Positions 1-6,587 of a DNA stretch of 6,613 nucleotides are shown here, in pieces. The first letter of the stretch is position 1, and every line of letters begins with the position of its first letter. The stretch is taken from assembly GCA_023462275.1 (NCBI GenBank), contig JAEWYD010000216.1, positions 1 through 6,613 on the forward strand. The letters run 5' to 3'. The stretch is from Actinomycetes bacterium. Lineage in GTDB: Bacteria; Actinomycetota; Actinomycetes; Actinomycetales; Cellulomonadaceae. The position numbers were made by a program, and so were the translations under genes. Under the pieces are notes generated by a model, which did no database searches, was not told the DNA's origin, and was given only the letters and a program-made list of their open reading frames with translations.

Positions 1-629
1 GCGTCGGGGACGCCGGTGTCCAGCGCCGTCTCCTGGGCACCGCCGAGCGCCAGCTCGAGGCGGGCCGCCAGCCCGTGGTCCGCCTCGAGGGCCAGCCACA
101 CCGCCGGCTCGTCGCGCGGCGCGATCACCCGCAGGGTGCAGCGGCCGCCCTCGGCGTCCCGCCAGCCGACCGACACCTCGCCGCGGACCAGGTCGACCTC
201 CCGCTCGAGCGGTCCTGGCGCGGCGTCCGTCACCACGCTGAGCGTCGCGCAGATGCCGAGCGGGTCGGTCCACACGAGCCCGTCGGGGTAGCCGCTCGCG
301 CGCACGGCAGCGGTCAGCAGCTCGCCGGCGCGGCCGGCGTCGCCCGCGGCGACCGCGCGGCGGACGTCGTCCAGCACGGGGCGCAGGTCGGGTGCGGGCG
401 GCCGCGGGTTGACCGGGACGAAGAACCTCTCGTGCGTCACGGCGAGGACATGCCGGCCGGGGTCGCCGTGGACCACGACCCCGATGCGCCCTCCGCCCGC
501 CACCAGGCCCTCCTCCCACGTGGGCGCCGAGGTGCGCGTCCGCAGGGGCGCGGTGACCGCCGTCGGTGGCGCGCCCGGCGGGGGAGGGTCGGTCGACTCC
601 CGCCGGTGCGCAGCCCTGCGTGGTCCCAT
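1..629 (-). CDS. GH95-like glycoside hydrolase, N-terminal part (C-terminus beyond window edge)
   Basis: The first 209 codons of a minus-strand gene are visible; it runs out of the window at position 1. ATG at 629-627 is chosen because GGGAGG lies at 644-639, nine bases upstream. After a proline-rich, unstructured N-terminus (about residues 1-30) comes a block resembling the N-terminal beta-sandwich of GH95 enzymes (Glyco_hyd_65N_2 type): W38-E-E-G-L, then GGGRIG at 45-50 in place of the usual GNGRLG, a V-x-G turn, and THERFFVPVN at 65-74 where GH95 proteins have LNE-x-x-W. Known GH95 members are alpha-L-fucosidases or alpha-L-galactosidases. The catalytic (alpha/alpha)6 barrel lies outside the window, so activity cannot be checked. 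No signal peptide is visible, so the enzyme is probably cytoplasmic. It is divergent from the GH39 gene and shares its operator-bearing intergenic region. Family placement is from remembered motifs; a different clan GH-L-like hydrolase is the alternative. Confidence 0.72.
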   Translation of the reverse strand, partial: MGPRRAAHRRESTDPPPPGAPPTAVTAPLRTRTSAPTWEEGLVAGGGRIGVVVHGDPGRHVLAVTHERFFVPVNPRPPAPDLRPVLDDVRRAVAAGDAGRAGELLTAAVRASGYPDGLVWTDPLGICATLSVVTDAAPGPLEREVDLVRGEVSVGWRDAEGGRCTLRVIAPRDEPAVWLALEADHGLAARLELALGGAQETALDTGVPD

Positions 630-717
630 CCGTAGCGGCCTCCCGAGATCGGTCTGTGGACGGCGACGGTAGCCCGCGGAGTGGGCATCGGCAAGGGTGT
701 CGGCGGTGCGCGAGATT

Positions 718-730
718 CGAAACAGTTTCG
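718..730. promoter_or_regulatory. Operator-like odd palindrome O1 (CGAAACAGTTTCG)
   Basis: A perfect 6-bp inverted repeat around a central A. Two further pairs match outside it (A715/T733 and T716/A732), giving a 19-bp palindrome with one mismatched pair. It lies 89 bases upstream of the GH95-like start, so it is the copy better placed to control that gene. The same core occurs at 871-883. The odd-spaced CGAA...TTCG form resembles operators reported for LacI-family xylan or xyloside regulators of actinobacteria such as BxlR (recalled, not looked up). Confidence 0.72.
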
Positions 731-820
731 GATGATGCGGTCCTGCCGTGCGACCATCTCACGCGCCGGAGGCCCACTATTGAACCGGTCAGCGCGGTAC
801 GCCTGTCCGCGGACGCCACC

Positions 821-849
821 TTGACCGAGCCTTGCCGCGCAGGTAGCGT
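821..849 (+). promoter_or_regulatory. Probable promoter of the GH39 gene
   Basis: A -35-like TTGACC at 821-826 and a -10-like TAGCGT (TANNNT) at 844-849 are separated by 17 bases. This predicts a start near 856 and a leader of about 90 nt. The -35 with its preceding C (CTTGACC) is identical to that of the better promoter at 5352-5379. The palindrome at 871-883 would lie about 15-28 bases into the transcript, a workable position for a repressor roadblock. Confidence 0.5.
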
Positions 850-870
850 CCCGATATCGGCGATGCATTG

Positions 871-883
871 CGAAACTGTTTCG
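871..883. promoter_or_regulatory. Operator-like odd palindrome O2 (CGAAACTGTTTCG)
   Basis: A perfect 6-bp inverted repeat around a central T, the same core as the site at 718-730; the two centres are 153 bp apart. It lies between the predicted GH39 promoter and the GH39 start, 61 bases before the GTG. Two exact copies of a 12-base-specific palindrome in a 315-bp gap of GC-rich DNA are very unlikely by chance. A LacI-family or similar dimeric repressor is the natural reader; which one is not shown by the sequence. Confidence 0.78.
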
Positions 884-944
884 TCGCTGCGCGGGACCCG
901 CCAGGGCCCTTCCCGTGACCGCCGCAGAGCAGGAAGCAGACACG

Positions 945-2579
945 GTGAACGACACGCACGCCACCCAGCCGCTGACCGTCGACGGGCAGCAGCTGCCCGA
1001 GGTCCCGCTGCGCCACGTCTGGAACGAGTGCGTGGGTGCCGGGCGCGCCAACGAGGCCCTGCGGGCCGACTGGCAGGCCCACCTGCGCGAGGCGGTCACG
1101 GTGCTCGGCGCCCGCTACGTCCGCTTCCACGGGATCTTCCACGACGACATGTTCGTGTACCGCGCGTCCGACGGCGGCGGCTTCGGCCCGCCCGTGCCCC
1201 TGGCGCGACCCGTGCACACGTTCTCCTACGTGGACAAGGTGATCGACGCGATCCTCGACGCCGGCGCCCGGCCGTTCGTCGAGCTGGGGTTCATGCCGCG
1301 CGAGCTCGCCACGCAGACCGAGACGCTCTTCTGGTGGAAGGCGCACTGCAGCCCGCCGAACGACATGGGCCGCTGGGCGGAGCTGGTCACCGCGACCGTC
1401 CGCCACTGGGTGGCGCGGTACGGGATCGACGAGGTCCGCACGTGGCCGTTCGAGGTGTGGAACGAGCCCAACCTCGTGCCGTACTTCTGGACGGGCACCC
1501 GCACCCAGTACTTCGAGCTCTACGAGGCGACGGTCCGGGCAGTCCGGGCCGTCGACGCCGGGCTCCGCGTCGGCGGGCCCTCCACCAGCGTCTTCGTGCC
1601 GGACGACCGGTACCGCGGGGAGACGCACGACCGCTCCGCCGAGCGCGCGACGCACGAGGCGGAGGACGTCGACGCCCTCGACTGGCAGCCGGTGTGGGTC
1701 GAGGAGTTCCTGCAGTGGTGCGCCGAGCGCGACCTGCCCGTGGACTTCGTCTCGACGCACCTGTACCCGACCGACATCGCGTTCGGCGGCAACGGGGAGG
1801 CGCGGGAGATCCGCCGGCACGTCGACGCGACCGCCGAGGACCTCAAGGCGGTCGCCGCGCTGCTCGCGGGCAGCGCGTACCCCGACGCAGAGGTGCACAT
1901 CACCGAGTGGTCCACCTCGCCGTCGAGCCGCGACGCCGTCCACGACACGCTGTTCGCCGCCACCTACATCGCGCGCGCCTACCTGCGGTGCGCGGACCTC
2001 GCGCACTCCGTCTCCTACTGGACCTTCACCGACGTCTTCGAGGAGGGCGGCGCCGGCATCGGGCCGTTCCACGGCGGCTTCGGCCTCGTCAACGAGCAGG
2101 GCCTGCACAAGCCGACCTTCCACGCCATGGCGGCCCTGGCGCGCCTCGGCGACCGGCTGCTGCTCTCGCTGCCGTACGGCGTCCTCACGCGGGACAGCCG
2201 AACCGACGCCGTCGCCGCCGTGTTCGTCAACTACCCCGAGGGGATGGGGACGCGACCGGTGGGCTCGGCCCGCCGGTACGCCGAGACACGGGCGCTCGCG
2301 GACGTCGGCCCGGCCCGCCGGGTGCAGCACGTCGTCGAGGGCCTGGCGCCGGGTGCGACCTACCTCGTCGAGACCCTCGACTGGGAGCACGGGAACGTCG
2401 CCGAGGCCTGGCACCGCATGGGGGAGCCGCTCAACCTGACGCGGGCGGACGAGGCGCACCTGCGGGCCGTGGCCGACGGCCTGGACCGGCGCACGCTCAC
2501 GGTGACGGACGCCGGGGTCCTCGAGATCGACGTGGAGCTGCCGCCCTGGGCCGTCGTCTCCGTCCACCCGGCCGACTGA
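945..2579 (+). CDS. xynB: GH39 glycoside hydrolase, probable intracellular beta-xylosidase
   Basis: A 544-residue GH39 enzyme resembling XynB beta-xylosidases along most of its length, which release xylose from non-reducing ends with retention of configuration. The acid/base glutamate is E174 in WNEPN and the nucleophile is E321 in HITEW. Other family blocks are YVRFHGIF-HDD, FVELGFMP near residue 110, PVDFVSTHLY, SYWTFTDVFEE and FHGGFGLV. There is no signal peptide, so it should act in the cytoplasm on imported oligosaccharides. The GTG at 945 is preferred over the in-frame GTG at 915 because AGGAAG (931-936) sits eight bases upstream of it. The two glutamates are about 147 residues apart, against about 117 in the Thermoanaerobacterium/Geobacillus enzymes as I recall them; the difference is a charged insertion at about 216-248. 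Other GH39 activities, such as the galactosyl-arabinofuranosidase known in Bifidobacterium, cannot be excluded. Confidence 0.9.
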   Translation: MNDTHATQPLTVDGQQLPEVPLRHVWNECVGAGRANEALRADWQAHLREAVTVLGARYVRFHGIFHDDMFVYRASDGGGFGPPVPLARPVHTFSYVDKVIDAILDAGARPFVELGFMPRELATQTETLFWWKAHCSPPNDMGRWAELVTATVRHWVARYGIDEVRTWPFEVWNEPNLVPYFWTGTRTQYFELYEATVRAVRAVDAGLRVGGPSTSVFVPDDRYRGETHDRSAERATHEAEDVDALDWQPVWVEEFLQWCAERDLPVDFVSTHLYPTDIAFGGNGEAREIRRHVDATAEDLKAVAALLAGSAYPDAEVHITEWSTSPSSRDAVHDTLFAATYIARAYLRCADLAHSVSYWTFTDVFEEGGAGIGPFHGGFGLVNEQGLHKPTFHAMAALARLGDRLLLSLPYGVLTRDSRTDAVAAVFVNYPEGMGTRPVGSARRYAETRALADVGPARRVQHVVEGLAPGATYLVETLDWEHGNVAEAWHRMGEPLNLTRADEAHLRAVADGLDRRTLTVTDAGVLEIDVELPPWAVVSVHPAD

Positions 2580-2597
2580 CGGCCCCGGTGCGGGCCC

Positions 2598-2634
2598 GCC
2601 CGGGACGGCGCACCGCCGCGGCGCCGTCCCGGGC
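2598..2634. terminator. Strong GC hairpin after the GH39 gene, probable terminator
   Basis: A perfect 14-bp stem (GCCCGGGACGGCGC at 2598-2611 pairing with 2621-2634) closes a 9-nt loop, starting 18 bases after the GH39 stop. No T-run follows, which is common for hairpin terminators in actinobacteria. It separates the GH39 gene from the lacI-type gene, suggesting these are separate transcription units. A processing or mRNA-stabilising hairpin is the alternative. Confidence 0.72.
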
Positions 2635-2696
2635 TCCCGGCGCGCCCGGATATGCTCCGCAGCAGTGCACGGCGGCGCGACGAGGAGGAGGCAGCC

Positions 2697-3716
2697 GTGG
2701 CCGCGACGCCGCAGGGCAGGCCGAACATCCGGCTCGTCGCGACCCGCGCCGGCGTCTCCCCGATGACGGTCTCGCGGGTGCTCAACGACTCGCCGAAGGT
2801 GCTGCCCGACACCCGTGAGCGGGTGCTCGCCGTCATCAGCGAGCTCAACTACCGGCCGAACGTGGCCGCGCGCGCCCTGGCCACCCAGCGCACGCGCCGC
2901 ATCGGCGTGCTCGTCGACAGCGTGTCGGAGTTCGGTCCCACGAGCACGCTGCGGGCGATCGAGCTGGCCGCGCGGGAGGCCGGGTACACGGTCACGTCGG
3001 TCTCCATCGGCGACGAGGCGCACCTGACGCCGGAGGAGTCAGTCGCGCACCTCACCGACCAGGGCGTCGAGGCGATCTGCGTCGTGGCGCCGCGGTCGTC
3101 GTCCGTCTCCGCGATCCGCAAGATCGACGTCGGGATGCCGGTGCTCGTGGTCAAGGGCGAGCGCGACCCCGCGTTCCTCACGGTGACCGTCGACCAGAGC
3201 GCCGGCACGATCCTCGCCGTCGACCACCTCGCCGCCCTCGGGCACACCGACGTGCTGCACCTCGCCGGCCCGCTGGACTGGCTCGACGCCCGCAGCCGCG
3301 AGCGCGCCTTCCACGCCCGCGCGGCGTCGTGGGGGATGCGCGAGCGCCCGATCGTCGTCGGCGACTGGACCGCGGACTTCGGCTACGACTTCGCGCGCGG
3401 CCTGACGACGATGCCGGAGTACACCGCGATCTTCGCCGCGAACGACGAGATGGCCCTCGGCGTCGTGCACGGGCTGCACGAGAACGGCATCCGCGTGCCG
3501 CAGGACGTCAGCGTGGTCGGCTTCGACGACCTGCCGATGTCTCGGCACTTCCTGCCGCCGCTCACGACCGTGCGGCAGGACTTCCACGCCCTCGGGCGCG
3601 CGGCGGTCGAGGTGGTCCAGGCCGCGATCGAGGGCAGGCAGATCCCGCAGCGCACCAAGCTCCCGGCCGAGCTGGTCGTCCGCGGCTCGTCGGCGCCACC
3701 CAGGGCCGGGCGATGA
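2697..3716 (+). CDS. LacI-family transcriptional repressor
   Basis: A 339-residue regulator of normal LacI-family length. The N-terminal helix-turn-helix is at about residues 9-30 (NIRLVATRAGVSPMTVSRVLN), with recognition-helix residues S21, P22 and M23. The hinge helix is at about 54-63, with L61 where LacI proteins insert a leucine at the operator centre. The sugar-binding-protein-like effector domain starts near 69 and includes the family blocks NDEMALG and VVGFDDLP. The C-terminus has no LacI-type tetramerisation helix, so a dimer is expected. GTG at 2697 is chosen because AGGAGGAGG at 2683-2691 lies five bases upstream; the ATG at 2652 would add 15 residues and put this Shine-Dalgarno inside the gene. 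Its stop overlaps the ATPase start (ATGA), so the two are co-transcribed. The inducer is unknown; the FGPTSTL block recalls galactoside/arabinoside-linked members, which is weak evidence. Confidence 0.95.
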   Translation: MAATPQGRPNIRLVATRAGVSPMTVSRVLNDSPKVLPDTRERVLAVISELNYRPNVAARALATQRTRRIGVLVDSVSEFGPTSTLRAIELAAREAGYTVTSVSIGDEAHLTPEESVAHLTDQGVEAICVVAPRSSSVSAIRKIDVGMPVLVVKGERDPAFLTVTVDQSAGTILAVDHLAALGHTDVLHLAGPLDWLDARSRERAFHARAASWGMRERPIVVGDWTADFGYDFARGLTTMPEYTAIFAANDEMALGVVHGLHENGIRVPQDVSVVGFDDLPMSRHFLPPLTTVRQDFHALGRAAVEVVQAAIEGRQIPQRTKLPAELVVRGSSAPPRAGR

Positions 3717-5284
3717 CGACCCGGCCCGCGGCTGGGGCCCCCAAGGACGCGGCCCCCACCCCTAGCCCGCTGGTCGAGATGCGCGGCATCTGCGTGGGCT
3801 TCGACGGCGTGCCCGTGCTCACCGACGTCGACCTGCGGCTCTTCCCCGGCGAGGTGCACTCGCTGATGGGCGAGAACGGGGCCGGCAAGTCGACGCTGGT
3901 CAAGGTGCTCAGCGGCGTCTACGCGGCCGACGCCGGTTCGATCACCCTGGACGGCGAGGAGCTGCGGGTCCGGGGGGTGGCGGACGCGCAGCGCGCCGGC
4001 GTCGCCGCCGTGCACCAGGAGCTCGGCCTGTGCGGCAACCTCACGGTGGGCGAAAACGTCATGCTCGGCAACGAGCCGCGCGGCCGGTGGGGCATCGACT
4101 GGCGGCGGACCCACGCGGCGGCACGGGAGACGCTCGCCGAGCTCGGCCTGGAGGACCTCGACCCGCGCTCGCCGCTGGCACTGCTCCCGCCCGCCGCGCA
4201 GCGGCTGGTCGCGGTGGCGCGCGCGATGGTGGCGCGGCCGCGGGTGCTCGTGCTGGACGAGCCGACGTCGAGCCTCGACCAGGGCGAGGTGGCGCGCCTC
4301 TTCACGGTGATCCGCCGGCTGCGCGGGCTGGGCGTGGCGATCGTGTTCGTGTCGCACTTCCTCGAGCAGGTCTACGCGATCAGCGACCGGATCACGGTGC
4401 TGCGCGACGGGCGGCTCGTGGGGGAGTTCCTGCCGGACGACCTGGACCGCGCCGAGCTCATCTCCACGATGTTCGGCGGCGACATCGCGAGCCTGCAGGC
4501 GATCGGGTCGCAGCGCCGCGAGCACCGGCGCGACCCCGAGGGGCCGCCGGTCTTCCGCGCGGTGGGGCTGGGGCGGCGCGGCATGTTCGCGCCGACGAAC
4601 CTCGAGCTGTATGCGGGCGAGATCGTGGGTCTGGCGGGGCTGCGTGGCTCGGGTCGCACGGAGCTCGCCCTGCTGCTGGGCGCGGCGGAGACGCGCGACG
4701 TCGGCGAGACGTGGGTGGCGGGCCGGCCGACGCCGATGTCGGGTCCACGCGCGGCGCTGCGGCACCGCATCGCGCTGCTCAGCGACGAGGGGCACGACGG
4801 CGGGGTGGTCGGTGAGCTCACGGTGCGCGAGAACCTGCTGCTGGCGCTCCAGGCGCTGCGGGGCTGGACGCACCCGCTGTCCCGCCAGGAGGAGCAGGCC
4901 CTGGTCTCGGTCTACCTCGAGGCGTTCCGCATCACGCCCGCGGACCCGGGCGTGCGGGCCAAGCACCTGTCGGGCGGGAACAAGCGCAAACTCGCGCTCG
5001 CGATGTTCCACGCGACGCGGCCGCGCGTGCTGATCCTGGACGAGCCGGCCGCGGGGGCGGACGTCTCGTCCCGCGTCGAGATCCTGCGGCAGGTGGCACG
5101 CTCGGCGACCGAGGGGATGGCCGTCGTCTTCATCTCCTCCGAGCTGGAGGACGTCGTGCGGCTCAGCGACCGGATCATCGTCCTGAAGGACCGCGCCAAG
5201 ATCGGCGAGGTCAGCAACGGGCCGGCGATCAGCGCGGACACGATCATCGAGATGATCGCCGCCGACGGTCGCGACGACGACTGA
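3713..5284 (+). CDS. ytfR: Sugar ABC transporter ATPase, two nucleotide-binding domains, YtfR-like (CUT2 family)
   Basis: A 523-residue tandem ATPase that would power import of a monosaccharide with permeases not in this window. Domain 1 has Walker A GENGAGKST (53-61), Q-loop Q102, Walker B LVLDEP (D182, E183) and switch H215; its signature motif is degenerate (LPPAAQ, 158-163). Domain 2 has a Walker A-like GLRGSGRT (309-316) with R315 in place of lysine, an intact signature LSGGN (419-423), Walker B D443-E444, and serine instead of the switch histidine. An incomplete second site is normal for CUT2 ATPases. FVSHFLEQVYAISDRITVL and the APTNLEL-GEIVGLAGLRGSGRTE stretch match E. coli YtfR, of the galactofuranose importer, better than RbsA or MglA as I remember them. 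The start ATG overlaps the repressor stop by 4 bases, indicating coupled translation; no strong Shine-Dalgarno is seen. A Pro/Ala-rich tail precedes residue 20. Confidence 0.93.
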   Translation: MTTRPAAGAPKDAAPTPSPLVEMRGICVGFDGVPVLTDVDLRLFPGEVHSLMGENGAGKSTLVKVLSGVYAADAGSITLDGEELRVRGVADAQRAGVAAVHQELGLCGNLTVGENVMLGNEPRGRWGIDWRRTHAAARETLAELGLEDLDPRSPLALLPPAAQRLVAVARAMVARPRVLVLDEPTSSLDQGEVARLFTVIRRLRGLGVAIVFVSHFLEQVYAISDRITVLRDGRLVGEFLPDDLDRAELISTMFGGDIASLQAIGSQRREHRRDPEGPPVFRAVGLGRRGMFAPTNLELYAGEIVGLAGLRGSGRTELALLLGAAETRDVGETWVAGRPTPMSGPRAALRHRIALLSDEGHDGGVVGELTVRENLLLALQALRGWTHPLSRQEEQALVSVYLEAFRITPADPGVRAKHLSGGNKRKLALAMFHATRPRVLILDEPAAGADVSSRVEILRQVARSATEGMAVVFISSELEDVVRLSDRIIVLKDRAKIGEVSNGPAISADTIIEMIAADGRDDD

Positions 5285-5351
5285 TCCGGGCCCCCGTCTG
5301 GCGCCTGTGCGGCCCGATGCCGAACTGTGACCTGTCCACCGTGCCAAACCC

Positions 5352-5379
5352 TTGACCCGCGGGGTGGTATCGGTAACAT
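5352..5379 (+). promoter_or_regulatory. Promoter of the sugar-binding protein gene
   Basis: A -35 TTGACC at 5352-5357 and a -10 TAACAT at 5374-5379 are 16 bases apart, a good match to the main actinobacterial sigma factor. The predicted start is near 5386, giving a leader of about 160 nt. It lies 68 bases beyond the ATPase stop, so the binding protein can be expressed separately from and above the ATPase. Confidence 0.72.
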
Positions 5380-5385
5380 TCCGCG

Positions 5386-5399
5386 TGTTAGCGCTATCA
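5386..5399. promoter_or_regulatory. LacI-type operator (TGTTAGCGCTATCA) at the start site
   Basis: An even 14-bp palindrome with a central CG and a single mismatched pair (T5388/T5397); the inner eight bases TAGCGCTA are perfect. It has the form expected of a LacI/GalR-family operator and sits directly downstream of the -10, over the predicted start, where a repressor would block initiation. The repressor encoded at 2697-3716 is the obvious candidate reader. The sequence differs clearly from the CGAAAC-N-GTTTCG sites at 718 and 871. Confidence 0.72.
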
Positions 5400-5545
5400 C
5401 GGAGCGCGAGGCGGGGCGGGACGGCGCGGGGCAGCGCCCGACCGAGGTCGACGTGGACCGGACGTATCGCCCGGCCACCACCACACAGCACGTGCAGTCG
5501 CGTCGTCGGACACCGAGGTCCCGGCGCCTCTCAAGGAGGAGATGC
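5400..5545 (+). other. Leader of the sugar-binding protein gene with strong Shine-Dalgarno
   Basis: About 146 bases lie between the operator and the start codon. AAGGAGGAG at 5533-5541 is a near-perfect ribosome binding site and fixes ATG 5546 as the start; the ATG at 5542 is out of frame and too close. A small 5-bp hairpin (5423-5427 with 5434-5438) is visible. No riboswitch or leader peptide was recognised. Confidence 0.55.
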
Positions 5546-6565
5546 ATGTTCCGTACCAAGACGTGGGCCGCCGGCGCGGCCCTGGTGGCAGCGCTGTCCC
5601 TCGCGCTCGCCGGCTGCTCGGGCGACGACGGCGACGCCGGCTCGTCCGAGACCGGTGGCGCGGGCGGTGGCGGTGGCGGCGGCGACCTCGTCACCGTCGG
5701 CTTCGTTGCCGTCGGCCCCGAGGGCGGCTGGCGGGCCGCCAACGAGCAGAACATCCAGGACACCTTCACGAAGGACGCGGGCTTCGACCTTCGCTACGCC
5801 CCGGCCACCAACCTGGACCAGAAGTCGCAGATCGACGCCTTCACGTCGTTCGTCGACGAGGGTGTGGACGTCATCCTGCTGTCGGCCACGGAGGGCTCCG
5901 GCTGGGAGGACTCGCTCAAGCGCGCGCAGGAGGCCGAGATCCCGGTCATCCTCATCGACCGCGGCATCGAGCCGGACGACACCAGCCTCTACGTGACCCG
6001 CATCGCGCCCGACAACTTCGTCGTCGCGCAGGGTGTCGCCACCTGGGCCACCGAGGCCCTGCCCGACGGCGGCAAGTACTTCACGCTCGAGGGCCCGGCC
6101 GGCGTCGGTGTCGTCAACGAGCGCAACCGCGGTTGGGACGACGTCATGAAGGACCACCCGGAGTTCACGAAGGTGGGGGCCCAGACGGCGAACTGGTCGA
6201 CCGAGGAGGCCAAGAGCGTCTTCGAGACGGTCCTGCGGGCCAACAACAACGACATCCAGCTCGTCTTCGCGCAGAACGACGAGATGGGCCTGGGCGCCGC
6301 CCTGGCCGTCGAGGAGGCCGGGCTGACCCCGGGCAAGGACGTCAAGATCGCCACGATCGACGGCACCAAGCCCGCGCTCGAGGCCCTCGCGGCCGGCCGG
6401 CTCAGCTTCGTCGCCGAGTACAACCCGCTGTTCGGCGAGACGGCCGTCGACGTCGTCAACAAGGTCCTCGCCGGCGAGGACGTCGAGTCCTACATCATCG
6501 TCCCGAGCACCACGTTCGACTCGCCCCAGGCGGCCGAGGACGCGCTGCCCGACCGGCAGTACTGA
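5546..6565 (+). CDS. ytfQ: YtfQ-like sugar-binding lipoprotein of an ABC importer
   Basis: A 339-residue periplasmic-binding-protein-like lipoprotein. The N-terminus has basic R3/K5, a hydrophobic stretch 7-22 and lipobox LAGC with C24 as the lipidated cysteine, so it should be anchored on the outer face of the membrane. A flexible Gly/Ser/Asp linker (25-47, with seven glycines at 40-46) leads to the binding fold. Blocks shared with E. coli YtfQ, which binds galactofuranose, are GGWRAA (60-65), SFVDEGVD, EIPVILIDR (131-139), a ND pair at 244-245 and IDG (271-273). These argue for a CUT2 pentose/hexose binder; galactofuranose or L-arabinofuranose is the likeliest class, but exact specificity cannot be read from sequence. 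It has its own promoter and LacI-type operator and lies 261 bases after the matching ATPase. Permease genes probably follow beyond the window. Confidence 0.93.
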   Translation: MFRTKTWAAGAALVAALSLALAGCSGDDGDAGSSETGGAGGGGGGGDLVTVGFVAVGPEGGWRAANEQNIQDTFTKDAGFDLRYAPATNLDQKSQIDAFTSFVDEGVDVILLSATEGSGWEDSLKRAQEAEIPVILIDRGIEPDDTSLYVTRIAPDNFVVAQGVATWATEALPDGGKYFTLEGPAGVGVVNERNRGWDDVMKDHPEFTKVGAQTANWSTEEAKSVFETVLRANNNDIQLVFAQNDEMGLGAALAVEEAGLTPGKDVKIATIDGTKPALEALAAGRLSFVAEYNPLFGETAVDVVNKVLAGEDVESYIIVPSTTFDSPQAAEDALPDRQY

Positions 6566-6587
6566 CGTAGCCGACAGACCACGGCGT

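Noticed and set aside
851..860. Perfect palindrome CCGATATCGG near the predicted GH39 transcription start
   Set aside because: Several 10-bp palindromes are expected by chance in a window this size, and no second copy was noticed.
915..944. GTG at 915 as GH39 start
   Set aside because: No Shine-Dalgarno precedes it, while GTG 945 has AGGAAG eight bases upstream; the ten extra residues show no family similarity.
2651..2656. TATGCT as a -10 box for the repressor gene
   Set aside because: The position is plausible, but the matching -35 place holds only GC-rich hairpin sequence; not strong enough to list.
2652..2696. ATG at 2652 as repressor start
   Set aside because: It would add residues ahead of the usual LacI N-terminus and bury the AGGAGGAGG ribosome binding site that serves GTG 2697.
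789..3023. Very long open frame on the minus strand across the GH39 and repressor genes (also 3383-5491 minus and 566-2818 plus)
   Set aside because: Arg/Ala/Pro/Gly-rich translations without domains; these are shadows of real genes caused by high GC at third positions.
5287..5316. Inverted repeat CGGGCC/GGCCCG after the ATPase gene as terminator
   Set aside because: Only 6 bp with an 18-nt loop and no T-run; expected by chance in this GC content.
5441..5520. Direct repeat ACCGAGGTC (5441-5449 and 5512-5520) in the leader
   Set aside because: Short, GC-rich and only two copies; no sign of function.
5327..5545. Upstream extension of the binding-protein frame to 5327
   Set aside because: It would run through the promoter and operator and place the lipoprotein signal in mid-protein; ATG 5546 has a near-perfect Shine-Dalgarno.
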